A stretch of 64,000 bases of DNA from Gammaproteobacteria bacterium (GCA_024644515.1 JAHEHN010000001.1:58068-122067); one strand, 5' to 3'; positions 7,564 to 17,347 are shown, counted from the stretch's first letter. Numbers and translations: made by a program. Notes: a model not told the origin generated them from the letters alone.

Positions 7564-9024
7564 CTAGCTGTCAGGTTCGATTTCATCGGCCTCATGAAAA
7601 ACATTTTCCCCGGTCCATAGTGCTTCAAGTTCTTCCAGTGTTTTGCCTTTGGTTTCAGGCACCAGGCGCCAGACGAAGACAAATGTGATCAAACAAAATG
7701 AGGCAAAAATCAGATAAGGCAGTACTCCATTAAAGGCCTCATTGTTTAACTGGCTGCCATTAACGACGGGAAAACTGTTGGCAACGATAGCGTTAAATAA
7801 CCACTGGGCTGCAACCGCAATAGACATGGCAATACTGCGTATGGTGTTGGGGAAAATTTCTGACAGCAGTACCCATACTACTGGTCCCATGGACATGGCA
7901 AAGGAACCAATAAACAGGAGAATGGCGAGTAAGGAAATTACGCCCATTTGCCTGCTGTAAATAGTTAAGGCAAGAATGCTCAAGCCCAGAAACATACCTG
8001 CGATCCCTGTGAGCAATAAGGGTTTTCTTCCCCATCTGTCGATACTGAAAATTGCGATAAAGGTGAATGCCAGATTGACGCCAGCGGTCCATAACTGCTG
8101 TTTCAGTGCGTCTTCCGGGCCATAGCCAAGCGCATTGCTGAATATCTCGGCGCCATAATAAAGAATGGCGTTAATGCCAGTGGTTTGTTGAAAAATCGAC
8201 AGCATGATGCCCAGAAACAGGATGAAAGCGATGCCTTTGCTAGCCAGGGTAACTTTGTGATGTTTCGGGGTTTCGGAAAATGACAGTTTGATATCTTCCA
8301 GCTCGAGTCTGGCTTCTTCTGCATTGGATGTAATAAGGCTTAAAACATTTCTCGCCTGTTCAGTTCTTTTTTTCAACACTAACCAGCGTGGTGTATGGGG
8401 AACAAAAAATAATAAAACAAAAAATAATCCCGCCGGAATCAGTTCAGACCAGAACATGATTCGCCAGCCCTGTTCAACATTCCAGATATGCAGATCGTTC
8501 TCATTAAATGAGGCAACGAAATTAACGCTGCCATTGCCAATAAAATAGGTGGCCAGAAACACCACAAAAAAACCGATAACAACCGCCAGTTGGTAGAAGG
8601 AAACCATTTGTCCGCGTTCTTTTGGCGGCGAGATTTCTGCTATATACATAGGCGCTGCCATAGATGCCATGCCAACGCCGAGGCCGCCAATAATTCGATA
8701 AACAGAAAGCTCCAGTAGTGAGTTCGCCATGCCGGAGCCCCAGGCAGACACAATAAAAAGCAGTGCCGATAGCAGCAGGGTATATTTTCGGCTGATTTGC
8801 TTTGTAAGGTAACCACTGGCTAAAGCGCCAAACAGACAGCCATAAATAGCGCTGCTGACAGCCCAGCCCTGTTCACCGGTGGTCAATCCGAAAAATTCAG
8901 TAAAGTAGAGCTGACTGCCTGAAATAACCCCGGTGTCGTAACCAAACAAAAGCCCTCCCATAGCCACTACCGCCGTGATAAACAGGATGGTACGTCTGGA
9001 GTGATGGGGCTTAACTGAGCTCAT
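7564..9024 (-). CDS. Sugar porter (MFS SP family) symporter
   Basis: Twelve-span inner-membrane sugar transporter. Family signatures are G-Y-D-T-G-V-I-S-G in helix 1, Q-Q-T-T-G-I-N-A-I-L-Y-Y in helix 7, R-W-G-R-K-P-L-L between helices 8 and 9, and the C-terminal P-E-T-K-G-K-T-L-E-E-L-E. I chose the ATG at 9024; a TTG at 9072 would add 16 residues not typical of the family, and neither has a clear Shine-Dalgarno. It is divergent from glucokinase, so the likely substrate is glucose or a similar hexose, taken up by cation symport and then phosphorylated. Confidence 0.88.
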   Translation of the reverse strand: MSSVKPHHSRRTILFITAVVAMGGLLFGYDTGVISGSQLYFTEFFGLTTGEQGWAVSSAIYGCLFGALASGYLTKQISRKYTLLLSALLFIVSAWGSGMANSLLELSVYRIIGGLGVGMASMAAPMYIAEISPPKERGQMVSFYQLAVVIGFFVVFLATYFIGNGSVNFVASFNENDLHIWNVEQGWRIMFWSELIPAGLFFVLLFFVPHTPRWLVLKKRTEQARNVLSLITSNAEEARLELEDIKLSFSETPKHHKVTLASKGIAFILFLGIMLSIFQQTTGINAILYYGAEIFSNALGYGPEDALKQQLWTAGVNLAFTFIAIFSIDRWGRKPLLLTGIAGMFLGLSILALTIYSRQMGVISLLAILLFIGSFAMSMGPVVWVLLSEIFPNTIRSIAMSIAVAAQWLFNAIVANSFPVVNGSQLNNEAFNGVLPYLIFASFCLITFVFVWRLVPETKGKTLEELEALWTGENVFHEADEIEPDS

Positions 9025-9208
9025 AGCATTTGTCTGTTTATTATTTATTCTTATTACCCGGCTAAAGGACAATGTGCAGGGTAAGGGAATGAACTCAGTT
9101 GAATCAAGTTTTATATGGGTAAAGTCTGAACCGTAAAAGAAGTGTTAGACTTATTCGAATTCATTTTTAGCAATTCTAATTATATGGGGCGAAAGTCGTA
9201 ACAATATA

Positions 9209-10150
9209 ATGCAAGTAGTCATGGATATCGGGGGAACGAACTGTCGCATAGCGACTCTCGATGAGAATCATAATTTGACAGCTGTTGAGTGCTGGTCCTG
9301 TCTTGATTTTTCCGGGCCCGCAGAAGTGTTTTCATCCTATATTGAAAAACATCAGCTTGAAGTCATGAGCTTATGTATGGCGATCGCCAGTCCGTTCACA
9401 GAAGATCAGGTAGCCATGACCAATCTCAACTGGTCTTTTTCAACTCTGGAATTGAAACGGCAGTTGTCATTAAAAACGCTAAACATCATTAATGATTTTC
9501 ATGCCGTTGGTCTGGCTATTCCCTTGCTTGCCGATACCGAAAAGATTCAGGTTGGGGCAGGTAATATTGATCCTGAAAAACCGGCATTGATTTGTGGTCC
9601 CGGTACCGGATTAGGAGTGGCGATATTGACGAGAGTCGGGAATGTCTGGCAGGTACTACCTGGTGAAGGTGGTCATATGGATTTTGCACCCAACTCACCT
9701 TATGAGATGGAAATATGGAAAATTTTTCATCGCAAATATGGTCACGTCTCGGCCGAAAGGATTTTATCTGGTCCTGGGCTCTCGGAGCTGCATTCCGCTA
9801 TCTGTGAAATAGAGGGTATTGATGCGCCACCATTAAGTGCGCAGCAGATTAGCGAGCTGGCGCTTACTAATGCCTCTGCCAGTTGTTTGAAAACGCTGAA
9901 TCTTTTTTGTGCCATGCTGGGTTCCTACTGCGGCAGTTTGGCCCTGGCAACAGCAGCTTTTGGCGGGGTTTATATTGCTGGAGGGATAGTGCCCAGATTT
10001 ATCGATTTTGTTAAAGCCAGCGAGTTTCGCCAGCGTTTCGAGGCAAAAGGGCGTTACCGCTCCTATAATGAAAAAATACCCACCTGTATTATTAGCGCGG
10101 AGTACCCGGGTCTATTGGGGGCAGCTGCTTATCTTAGGCAAGGTGGATAG
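9209..10150 (+). CDS. glk: Glucokinase
   Basis: ATP-dependent kinase converting cytoplasmic glucose to glucose 6-phosphate. The 313-residue chain matches the proteobacterial Glk family: D-I-G-G-T-N-C-R at residues 6-13 (phosphate loop), I-N-D-F-H-A-V-G with the catalytic Asp near residue 95, C-G-P-G-T-G-L-G-V-A near residue 130, G-E-G-G-H-M-D-F and A-G-G-I-V-P-R-F near the end. Its divergent neighbour is a sugar transporter of the MFS SP family, which together makes an uptake-and-trap pair. Confidence 0.9.
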   Translation: MQVVMDIGGTNCRIATLDENHNLTAVECWSCLDFSGPAEVFSSYIEKHQLEVMSLCMAIASPFTEDQVAMTNLNWSFSTLELKRQLSLKTLNIINDFHAVGLAIPLLADTEKIQVGAGNIDPEKPALICGPGTGLGVAILTRVGNVWQVLPGEGGHMDFAPNSPYEMEIWKIFHRKYGHVSAERILSGPGLSELHSAICEIEGIDAPPLSAQQISELALTNASASCLKTLNLFCAMLGSYCGSLALATAAFGGVYIAGGIVPRFIDFVKASEFRQRFEAKGRYRSYNEKIPTCIISAEYPGLLGAAAYLRQGG

Positions 10151-10216
10151 TAGCGAAACTTATTTCCAAATTTGTAGCGTTGTGAATAAAAGAAGCTTTC
10201 CTGGTCAAATGATTGA

Positions 10217-10239
10217 GAGGCAAGGGGCAAGGGGCAAGA
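10217..10239. repeat. Heptamer repeat GGGGCAA
   Basis: About 2.7 copies of the 7-base unit GGGGCAA lie after the glucokinase stop. The same heptamer recurs at 33540-33560, also just after a stop codon. Confidence 0.7.
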
Positions 10240-10271
10240 TAAAGGTGCTTTGTGCTTGCAGGCACCTTTAT
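10239..10271. terminator. Hairpin between convergent glucokinase and ankyrin genes
   Basis: ATAAAGGTGC (10239-10248) pairs perfectly with GCACCTTTAT (10262-10271) across a 13-base loop. Neither side has a real T-tract, so it is only a possible two-way terminator or transcript-end stabiliser. Confidence 0.45.
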
Positions 10272-10286
10272 TGCTGATGAGTCAGA

Positions 10287-11876
10287 TTACTCTGATGTGG
10301 CCAGAGCAACATTCAGCAGTGCTACTGTAGCCTCACGATCACCGCTTTCCGGTCGGCTGCGTCCGGCAGGGCCATTCATTATCGGGGCCAGGGCTTCATC
10401 AAGAGCAGTCTGGCCATCGGCATCGACAATGGAGGGATCTGCGCCGCGTTCCAGCAGATGGGCGACCACTTTATCCCAACCCAGTTCGGCAGCATTATGC
10501 AACGCTGTACGACCTTCGTTATCACGACCCTGGATATAGGTATCCAACTGGCCAGTGAAGGTGTGACTGTCAGTGACCTGGGCATTGATATTCGCACCGG
10601 CGTCCAGCAGTAAATCGATAGTCTTGATGGCACGTTCCTGAATGCCCTCAAGATCACCGCCTGGTCCACGGCCGTTTCCGGACATGCCAGCGGCATACAT
10701 CAATGGTGTGATCTTAAATACATTGGCCAGATCCACTTCGGCGCCATTAGCCAGCAACACTTCAATAGCTTCATGGTCATGACTAAACGTGGCGACCAAC
10801 AATGGTCCGGTGCCACCGCGCATATCGTAATCAGCAAAGCGGCCACGACCAGGCCCATTGGGACGAATACGGGTCAACTGGTGATTTACGTCAACCCCCA
10901 TCTCAATCAGGCGATGGACAATATCCATTGCGGTTACGCCTTTGTCGCCGCCATCCATAGGATTGAAAGAGTCGCCAAAACCGCCGAAACTTCTTGGTGT
11001 AAAGGAATTCATATCAACAGCCAGATAGATTGGCGTGCGCCCATTCATGTCCCAGACATCGACTTTGGCGCCCTGATCAATCAGGTACATGGCAATGTCA
11101 AAGCTCTTGTTATCCAGCGCGTTCAGTAGCGGTGTGACGCCATCAGGATTAGGCTGGTTGATGTCAGCCCCGGCTTCAACAATAGCAACAGCACAGCGAT
11201 AGCAGCCTGAGCGGGTCGCATAGAGTAATGGAGTGAGGCCACCGGTAGGGCGGAACTGAGCACGCGGCTCAGAGGTCATCTGGCGTGGCCAGTCATCATG
11301 AACCGCTTTCACGGAGACATCGGCGCCATGGGCAAGCAGCAGATCTGCCACATCCGGATGATTTTCTGCGGCTGCCCACATAAGTGCTGTCTGGCCACGG
11401 AAATTTTCCACGGCATTCACATCAGCGCCTTTGTCGATCAGCAAAGCTGCAATCTCAAGCGAGCCGATATAGGAGGCCAGCATCAGTGCGGTCTGGTTAT
11501 CCTGATTCGGTGAATCGGGATCAGCGCCTGCTTCAAGCAATAATTCCACTAACTCAACATCAGCCAGCTTCACGGCTTCAGTTAAGGGCGTTGAGCCAAA
11601 ACGATTGGTAGTATCGACTTCGGCGCCGGCATCCAGCAGGGCCTGAACCAGTTTATGGTCCACAGAATAAGCTGCCCAGTGCAGGGCCGTGGCACCGTCT
11701 GCGGCTGTAGCATTAACGTCAGCATTGGGCGAGGTGATTGCTGCCAGTGCCGCATCGCGCTGCCCGTCACGAATCAGATCAATAAGCTTACTCTGTGCGA
11801 AAGCGGCACAGGATAAGAAGGTCAGCAGACTCAGCGAGCTAACCCTGATTACGTTCATTATTGAAATATTTTTCAT
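10287..11876 (-). CDS. Secreted ankyrin-repeat protein (paralogue 1)
   Basis: A signal peptide (ending A-A-F-A-Q) leads into roughly ten ankyrin repeats, recognisable by recurring G-x-T-A-L-x-x-A-A and L-L-x-x-G-A-D-V-N blocks. A segment of about 30 residues near the middle interrupts the repeats and is followed by G-G-L-T-P-L-L-Y-A, then G-C-Y-R-C, a C-x-x-C pair. The ATG at 11876 has AGGG nine bases upstream. Ankyrin domains bind proteins; no catalytic motif is visible. It is the last gene of a same-strand block with MBL-fold, DUF1552 and DUF1592 genes. A paralogue with the same interruption is at 34234-35841. Confidence 0.88.
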   Translation of the reverse strand: MKNISIMNVIRVSSLSLLTFLSCAAFAQSKLIDLIRDGQRDAALAAITSPNADVNATAADGATALHWAAYSVDHKLVQALLDAGAEVDTTNRFGSTPLTEAVKLADVELVELLLEAGADPDSPNQDNQTALMLASYIGSLEIAALLIDKGADVNAVENFRGQTALMWAAAENHPDVADLLLAHGADVSVKAVHDDWPRQMTSEPRAQFRPTGGLTPLLYATRSGCYRCAVAIVEAGADINQPNPDGVTPLLNALDNKSFDIAMYLIDQGAKVDVWDMNGRTPIYLAVDMNSFTPRSFGGFGDSFNPMDGGDKGVTAMDIVHRLIEMGVDVNHQLTRIRPNGPGRGRFADYDMRGGTGPLLVATFSHDHEAIEVLLANGAEVDLANVFKITPLMYAAGMSGNGRGPGGDLEGIQERAIKTIDLLLDAGANINAQVTDSHTFTGQLDTYIQGRDNEGRTALHNAAELGWDKVVAHLLERGADPSIVDADGQTALDEALAPIMNGPAGRSRPESGDREATVALLNVALATSE

Positions 11877-11925
11877 TTCCACAAACCCTAAGAAGAAAGA
11901 CTAATTATTTTTAACAGTTAAATCG

Positions 11926-12900
11926 CTAAACAGTTTTACCACCAAAATTGGTGTAGTGCGCCCACAAACCTTTGGCTGTGTCATACAGGAAGCGATAAGG
12001 ATCATCAAAGTTTCGGCCGATTTCATCCATTACGCCAGCTTCAAGCATGTCCTGTGCACTGCGTCCGTTACTTACCAGAGTTGAACAGCGTTCCCACAAA
12101 TGCCACATCATGTCACGCTCGGCCTGAAAATCAGCCAGGGTCATTACTTCGCCATAGGCAGGAACGATAAGGGTGTCAGCATTGGCCAGTTCGAGAATGT
12201 CATCCATGGCGTTAACACGTCCACCCAGCCAGCCCCCGGCATACCAGTCCAGCTCAGGATCTTTCAGCGGGGAGGCGACATCACCGACAGCCAGAATATT
12301 GCTGTCGCGTAAAAAAACATAGGCATCACCACGAGTATGTGCTTCCAGTAAATAGCCGTATTCGATGGTTTCAGCCCCTGCTGTCATTTCGCCCTTTTCG
12401 CGAAACGTATGCGTGGGTCGTGCAACCTCAGGGGGAGCGCTTACCCAGCGCTCTTGGGAGGGAATATAGTAATCGGCGGACAACCACTGACGCGTAATTT
12501 CATGGGAATGAATTGCCGCACCGGCTTCACCGAAAAGAGCATTGCCGCCAGCCTGATCCGGATGATAATGGGTATTAAATAAAGTATGTACACGGCTTTC
12601 GCCTAGCGTCAGCTGGACAGATTGAGCCAGCGCTGCTGAGCCGCTGTCCACTAGCATGTGGCCGTCTTTGCTGCTCAGCGCAAGGACATTACCAGGCGCT
12701 GCGTTGATTAGCGTAACATTTTCGCTCAGTGCCTGGGTTGGCAAGCGGGTGGGGGCAGCAACAATTTGCGTTGCGGCTTGCTCCTGTGCGTCTTGTTCAC
12801 CTGAGCACCCGGCAAGCCCGCCAAGTACCGGCACGGTAACAAGTCCGGTCAAGCCCTGTAAACCAGCCTTCAAAATGGTTCTGCGGTCGTTAAACTTCAT
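11926..12900 (-). CDS. Tat lipoprotein, metallo-beta-lactamase fold, altered second metal site
   Basis: Exported MBL-fold protein. The signal has D-R-R-T-I-L-K and a lipobox L-A-G-C with Cys32. The metal loop reads H111-Y-H113-P-D115-Q116, where the usual last His is Gln. A further His is present in E-A-H-T-R-G-D and the Asp in A-V-G-D-V. The C-terminal V-P-G-H-G of the family appears as V-P-A-Y-G, so a second ligand of the Zn2 site is also gone. One metal site looks intact and the other does not, so it may be a mononuclear or non-hydrolytic member. It is the third gene of the DUF1592 block. Confidence 0.82.
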   Translation of the reverse strand: MKFNDRRTILKAGLQGLTGLVTVPVLGGLAGCSGEQDAQEQAATQIVAAPTRLPTQALSENVTLINAAPGNVLALSSKDGHMLVDSGSAALAQSVQLTLGESRVHTLFNTHYHPDQAGGNALFGEAGAAIHSHEITRQWLSADYYIPSQERWVSAPPEVARPTHTFREKGEMTAGAETIEYGYLLEAHTRGDAYVFLRDSNILAVGDVASPLKDPELDWYAGGWLGGRVNAMDDILELANADTLIVPAYGEVMTLADFQAERDMMWHLWERCSTLVSNGRSAQDMLEAGVMDEIGRNFDDPYRFLYDTAKGLWAHYTNFGGKTV

Positions 12901-12928
12901 AAATGAGTTGCTCGTTATTCTTGTTTTA

Positions 12929-12955
12929 ATAAATTGGGGTCAGACCCCAATTTAT
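12929..12955. repeat. REP-like 27-bp perfect palindrome
   Basis: Two 13-base arms (ATAAATTGGGGTC and its complement) flank a single A. It lies in the 69-base gap between the DUF1552 and MBL genes. TTGGGGTCAGA-type palindromes are commonly dispersed in gammaproteobacteria, often with REP-associated transposases; none is encoded here. It could weaken or stabilise the transcript between the two genes. Confidence 0.75.
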
Positions 12956-12969
12956 GTCGAGTTAAAAGG

Positions 12970-14310
12970 TTAGACTTCAGCAATGGTTCCGGTGCTGTTA
13001 CCAAAGCTTTCCTGCGGAATCCCAAGTCTTTCGAGAATGGTCAGATGCACATTGGCCAATGGCGTGCGCTCAGGCAGGACGATGTTCTTGCCCCCTTTCA
13101 CGGCACCGCTTGCACCACCGACCAGAATGCCTGGCAGCGGATAATTATCATGCTGGTTGGAGTTGCCCATGTTCGAGCCATAAAGAAACAGCGAGTGATC
13201 AAGAATGCTGCCATCACCATCAGGTGTGTCGGCAAGTTTCTGCACGAAACGTCCAAAATGCTTCATGTGATAGCTTTGAATGCGGATCAGTTCTGCAATT
13301 CGTTCGGGGTTATTGGTGTGATGGCTGGTGGGATGGAAACCACCGGCAACATTAACCTGAGGGTAGGTTCTGTCTGTTCCTTCGGCGGCCATAACCAGGG
13401 TTGAAATTCGGCTCAGGTCAGCCTGGTAGGCCAGTGCAATCAGGTCGAACATCATGGTGATCTGGTCATCAAAATCCTCGAATTCTCCTACCGGTGCGGT
13501 TGGCACATCTACACCGGTCAAATCCTGTTCACCAGCCAGCTGGACGCGACGTTCAATTTCACGCACGGTATCCAGATAGTCAGAAAGCAAAGCGCGATCA
13601 CCATTACCAAGCTCCTTTTGCAGCGCCCGGGTACGATCAGCAATCATGTCAAGAATACTGCTGTTTTTCCTCAGGATCATTTCACGCTCTTCCTGCGTGT
13701 CATAAGGGCCCATTAGCTGGATGAAAACCTTACGTGGATTGAATTCCATGGGCAGCGGTTTATTAGGCGCGGAGAATGACGTGGTAACGGCGTAAAAACC
13801 GCCATTGCCGGCAGCCACCTGAATAGTGGTCTCTGTTGCCAGCTCCATGGAGGGTAATGCTGTTTCCTGACCCAGCTGTTGGGCAATGACCTGGTCCAGC
13901 GTAGTAGCCAGTTCCGGTGTTGAGCCGGTACCTGGTCGCACACAGGACAACCAGGTAGCGGGGTTCAAAGTATGCACCGAGCCACCGGCAGCCGTATTTT
14001 CAATGTTTTCAAAGGTGGTCAGATATCGCTTAAGCGGCTCTAATGGCTCAAGGATATTGCCCAGCTGAAAGTTGTCGCCGGAGCCGGTACTGGTCCATTT
14101 ATCAACGTCCTTGCCCAGCGGCGTATTGTTCATGATGGTGCCATGGGGAAGATAGAAAAAACCGGCACGCTTTTTCGGCATGGCTTCAACCTGAGCCAAA
14201 GCAGTACTCGCTGGCACCATGGCATCCAGGAAGGGAAGTCCTAATCCTACAGCACCGCTACGCAAAAGTGTGCGTCGGGAAAGATGTTTCTTGGTGAGGA
14301 AATGAGCCAT
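12970..14310 (-). CDS. DUF1552 secreted protein
   Basis: A 446-residue protein of the DUF1552 family. The N-terminus has a Tat-type signal (S-R-R-T-L-L-R-S-G followed by a hydrophobic stretch). The body carries F-F-Y-L-P-H-G near the start of the mature chain and F-L-Y-G-S-N-M-G-N-S near the C-terminus, both usual in the family. The ATG at 14310 is preferred over 14361 because GGGAGA lies eight bases upstream. The gene starts 4 bases after the DUF1592 stop, and DUF1592-DUF1552 pairs are frequent in bacteria. The biochemical role is unknown; a sulfatase-like or structural role has not been shown. Confidence 0.85.
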   Translation of the reverse strand: MAHFLTKKHLSRRTLLRSGAVGLGLPFLDAMVPASTALAQVEAMPKKRAGFFYLPHGTIMNNTPLGKDVDKWTSTGSGDNFQLGNILEPLEPLKRYLTTFENIENTAAGGSVHTLNPATWLSCVRPGTGSTPELATTLDQVIAQQLGQETALPSMELATETTIQVAAGNGGFYAVTTSFSAPNKPLPMEFNPRKVFIQLMGPYDTQEEREMILRKNSSILDMIADRTRALQKELGNGDRALLSDYLDTVREIERRVQLAGEQDLTGVDVPTAPVGEFEDFDDQITMMFDLIALAYQADLSRISTLVMAAEGTDRTYPQVNVAGGFHPTSHHTNNPERIAELIRIQSYHMKHFGRFVQKLADTPDGDGSILDHSLFLYGSNMGNSNQHDNYPLPGILVGGASGAVKGGKNIVLPERTPLANVHLTILERLGIPQESFGNSTGTIAEV

Positions 14311-14314
14311 TGTT

Positions 14315-16828
14315 TTATCTCCCTGATTCGTTAGTGGCGAGGGCGACAGCCGACTCGTCATGGTTTTCTTCCGGCCCCTGCATAAGAAAAGCAGGGCTGT
14401 TTACAATGCCGGTAATTATTGAGGAAAACGTATAATTCTGTTGTGCAGATTCGCGCACGATTTCGCGTACCAGCGGCATATCAAAATACTCTATTTCACG
14501 ATTAAGCGCATACATCATAAGACGTTTTGTAATAGTTGCGGGTAATTGATCTTCTCTGCTTAACAAATGTTCGCGCAGTTCCGCAGGGCCATTGATTTCT
14601 TTACCACTGTTTAACACAGTGGTGGCATCGATGACAGCATTGGCCTGACGGTCAATTTCGCGCCAGCGACCCGTAAGATCAAAGTTTTCCAATGCCAGCC
14701 CGGGAGGATCAATGGCGCCATGGCAAGCCTGACAGGTTGGGTTTTCGCGGTGGACTTCCAGCCTCGCCCGCACTGTAGTAGGCGTTTCACCTTCACGTAC
14801 CGAGAGGTCAACCTCTACATTCGGGGGAGGAGGAGCTGGTGGTGTGCCCATAATACGATCGAGTACCCAGGCCCCTCGTAAAACCGGCGATGTACGATCA
14901 CCGTAAGAGGTTCTTAACAGTGTTGCGCCTTTACCTAACAAGCCCCAGCGGTTCTTATCTTCCAACGTGACGCGACGGAACTGGCTACCCAGAATCCCTT
15001 CAATGCCGTAGTGATTGGCAAGGGCATCATTCAGATAGGTCCAGTCGGCGGTTAACAGCTCATGAACGCTGCGGTCTTCCAGCAGAACACTGGCCAGGAA
15101 CAGGCGAATTTCTTTTTCAAAATTGGTGCGTGTGCCGTCATTGAAACCACGGTCTGTGGGCTGAACCGCATCGAGCTCATCCAGGTTCAACCAGGCCAGG
15201 GCAAAGTTTTCGATTAATGAACTGGCACGAGGGTCGTTGATCATACGCAAGACCTGTCCCGCCATCACTTCGGGATCCGACAATTTGCTTTCGGAGGCTA
15301 GTGCTGTGAGTTCTTCATCAGGCCCCTGACTCCAGAGGAAGAAAGACAGGCGCGAGGCAAGCTCTACATCATTCAGTTCGCGCGGCGTCTCGGAAGTGAT
15401 CTTTAATGATCGGTAGAGAAAATCCGGGCTGGAAAGGATCGCTGTAACCAGTTCAATAATACCTGAATCGAAACCGCCAGCTTCAGCGCGTCCCACTTCG
15501 TAGAAAGGCATCAGCCATTCCAGGTCCTCATCAGTGGCCTGACGGCGAAAGGCCTTGGTGGCAAGGCTGATAGCTATATTTTCAGCACAGGGGCGTTCTT
15601 CTGCCAGTTCGGCTGGTTGGCACACAAAAATCTTTTCGCGGCTTTCGCTGAGTGATAGGCCAGTGGGGTTAAAAGGGCCTTCTACTTCGACACCAAGTCC
15701 AATTCTTGGCATGCCGGTCACTTTACCATTGCCGGTGGCATTGTTGCTGGCACCCCAGGAACGTTCAATAAAGGTCACCATCACTTCGTGGGGACCAACC
15801 TCTACATCGGCTGAAAGCCCAGCCAGTTTTGCCAGAATCACATCGCCGCCAACAACACCGTCACGGGTGGCAATGGCCAGATCTTCCGGACCGCCAATCT
15901 CGACACGGTTAACTTCCTTGCCATCCACCAGAATAACCATGGTGGCAGCAGTTTCCATGCCCCGAGGATAAAGGCCTGCGTCAATATCAAGAATGCTGAA
16001 ACGGTACTCACCGTCAGCGGGGAAAAAGTGCTTAAAGCGCATGCCACCGCGGGTGCCCAGAGGGAAGCCATCAATATGGCTGCGTGCAACACTGGTGCCG
16101 CCGCTAAAGCCAATGTTGCGGTCTGGCAGTTCATGAAACACGTTCGCAAATTTGGGCACGGGTGAACCAACTGCTTCCGTAGCGATCTTGCGGGTTGCGG
16201 CTATATACTGCTCCAGAAAAGAAGGTGATGATCCCAGGGCATTGGCAATATTGTCAAAACCCTCAACCTCGATTTCGCTGGGGAGAATCTGTTCCGGCTC
16301 AACGTCTACTTCTAACAGATCTGCAACGATAGTGGCGAATTCTGTTCTATTCAGGCGCTGAACCGGTACATGGCCAACATGAATGCCTTCCAGGCTTGAG
16401 TCGATGCTTGTTTCAAGTGAGCTGACCAGCGTATCCACTTCGACCTGACTTGGCTGCATTGCACCGGTAGGCGGCATAAGGCGTCCGCGCAGTTTATTGA
16501 TGGCCAGCTCCCAGGTTTCATGATCCTGTGTCAGCTGGTTCATATCCATAAGGTCAAATGCGATACCGCCGGAATAATCTTCCAGGTTGTGGCAGTCAAC
16601 ACAATAAGTCTGAACCAGGTCCCCGGCAGTTTCCTGGGCCATAGCTGTCTGTATGCCCGGTCCCAGCAATCCCAGGCTGCACAACAAGCCAGCAAGGGTG
16701 CGTTTAGCCAGTGATCCATAGCCTGCTGTGGTTTTTTGAGCTGATCTCTCTATTGTCATTGTTCCTGTCATCGTTGTTGCCGTAGTTACAGATTCAGTTG
16801 CTTCATTTATTACTGCTGTATTGCTCAT
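14315..16828 (-). CDS. DUF1592/DUF1588-type secreted c-haem protein
   Basis: A large exported protein combining a cytochrome-like head with the DUF1587/1592/1588/1585 module series. A signal peptide (ending T-A-M-A-Q) precedes C-V-D-C-H (about residue 77) and R-L-M-P-P. A second haem motif, C-Q-A-C-H-G-A-I-D-P-P-G, lies in the C-terminal third, close to the usual DUF1588 position. The central part has the domain order of the planctomycete-type cytochrome families. It heads a four-gene same-strand block. A periplasmic redox function is plausible but unproven. An internal ATG about 20 codons in is an alternative start. Confidence 0.85.
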   Translation of the reverse strand: MSNTAVINEATESVTTATTMTGTMTIERSAQKTTAGYGSLAKRTLAGLLCSLGLLGPGIQTAMAQETAGDLVQTYCVDCHNLEDYSGGIAFDLMDMNQLTQDHETWELAINKLRGRLMPPTGAMQPSQVEVDTLVSSLETSIDSSLEGIHVGHVPVQRLNRTEFATIVADLLEVDVEPEQILPSEIEVEGFDNIANALGSSPSFLEQYIAATRKIATEAVGSPVPKFANVFHELPDRNIGFSGGTSVARSHIDGFPLGTRGGMRFKHFFPADGEYRFSILDIDAGLYPRGMETAATMVILVDGKEVNRVEIGGPEDLAIATRDGVVGGDVILAKLAGLSADVEVGPHEVMVTFIERSWGASNNATGNGKVTGMPRIGLGVEVEGPFNPTGLSLSESREKIFVCQPAELAEERPCAENIAISLATKAFRRQATDEDLEWLMPFYEVGRAEAGGFDSGIIELVTAILSSPDFLYRSLKITSETPRELNDVELASRLSFFLWSQGPDEELTALASESKLSDPEVMAGQVLRMINDPRASSLIENFALAWLNLDELDAVQPTDRGFNDGTRTNFEKEIRLFLASVLLEDRSVHELLTADWTYLNDALANHYGIEGILGSQFRRVTLEDKNRWGLLGKGATLLRTSYGDRTSPVLRGAWVLDRIMGTPPAPPPPNVEVDLSVREGETPTTVRARLEVHRENPTCQACHGAIDPPGLALENFDLTGRWREIDRQANAVIDATTVLNSGKEINGPAELREHLLSREDQLPATITKRLMMYALNREIEYFDMPLVREIVRESAQQNYTFSSIITGIVNSPAFLMQGPEENHDESAVALATNESGR

Positions 16829-17347
16829 GGACTTTCACTACCGTTTTGTCTATTAGCCGCCACTGGCTGCTTCTTTTTTATCCGCCACTTACTGCCTGTA
16901 TTGCACCGATTTCATACAGCGGACAGGCATTATATAGGGGGCATGCGTAAAGTTATACGTAGCAGGGACATAGCATAGACTATCCCTGACGCCAGGCATT
17001 ATCCTGAGGTGTCGTTCTCAACTAGTCATTGCGATACAATCCACTGAATTATAGAGGAAAATTGCCCGCAGGCAGCTGAATAGCTGTGTTAATTTCACAA
17101 AACTTCCTTAATGAGGTGTTGTTCATCCTGGAATCTTTGGGTAATGCGACATAATCGCTATGGGTTGTTGGTGATTAAGAGCCCATGCGCATATCAAACT
17201 ATAGATTTAGCCCGGTGAGCAGCTAGATAAATGTACTGCTTCTTTGGGTCACGAAATGGCGTATGGCTTGATTAATTGCCCTGTATTTTACTCAGTATTT
17301 AAATCTACCTGAATAATCTAGTTACTTACCTTGTCTCAGGCATTGAT
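16829..17347. other. Long divergent intergenic region
   Basis: About 520 bases separate the DUF1592 gene (minus) from the MarC side (plus). There is an imperfect hairpin around 16966-16994 (AGGGA-rich arm against ATCCCT). No open frame with a credible start, RNA gene or known motif was found. It must hold the promoter of the four-gene block. Confidence 0.5.
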
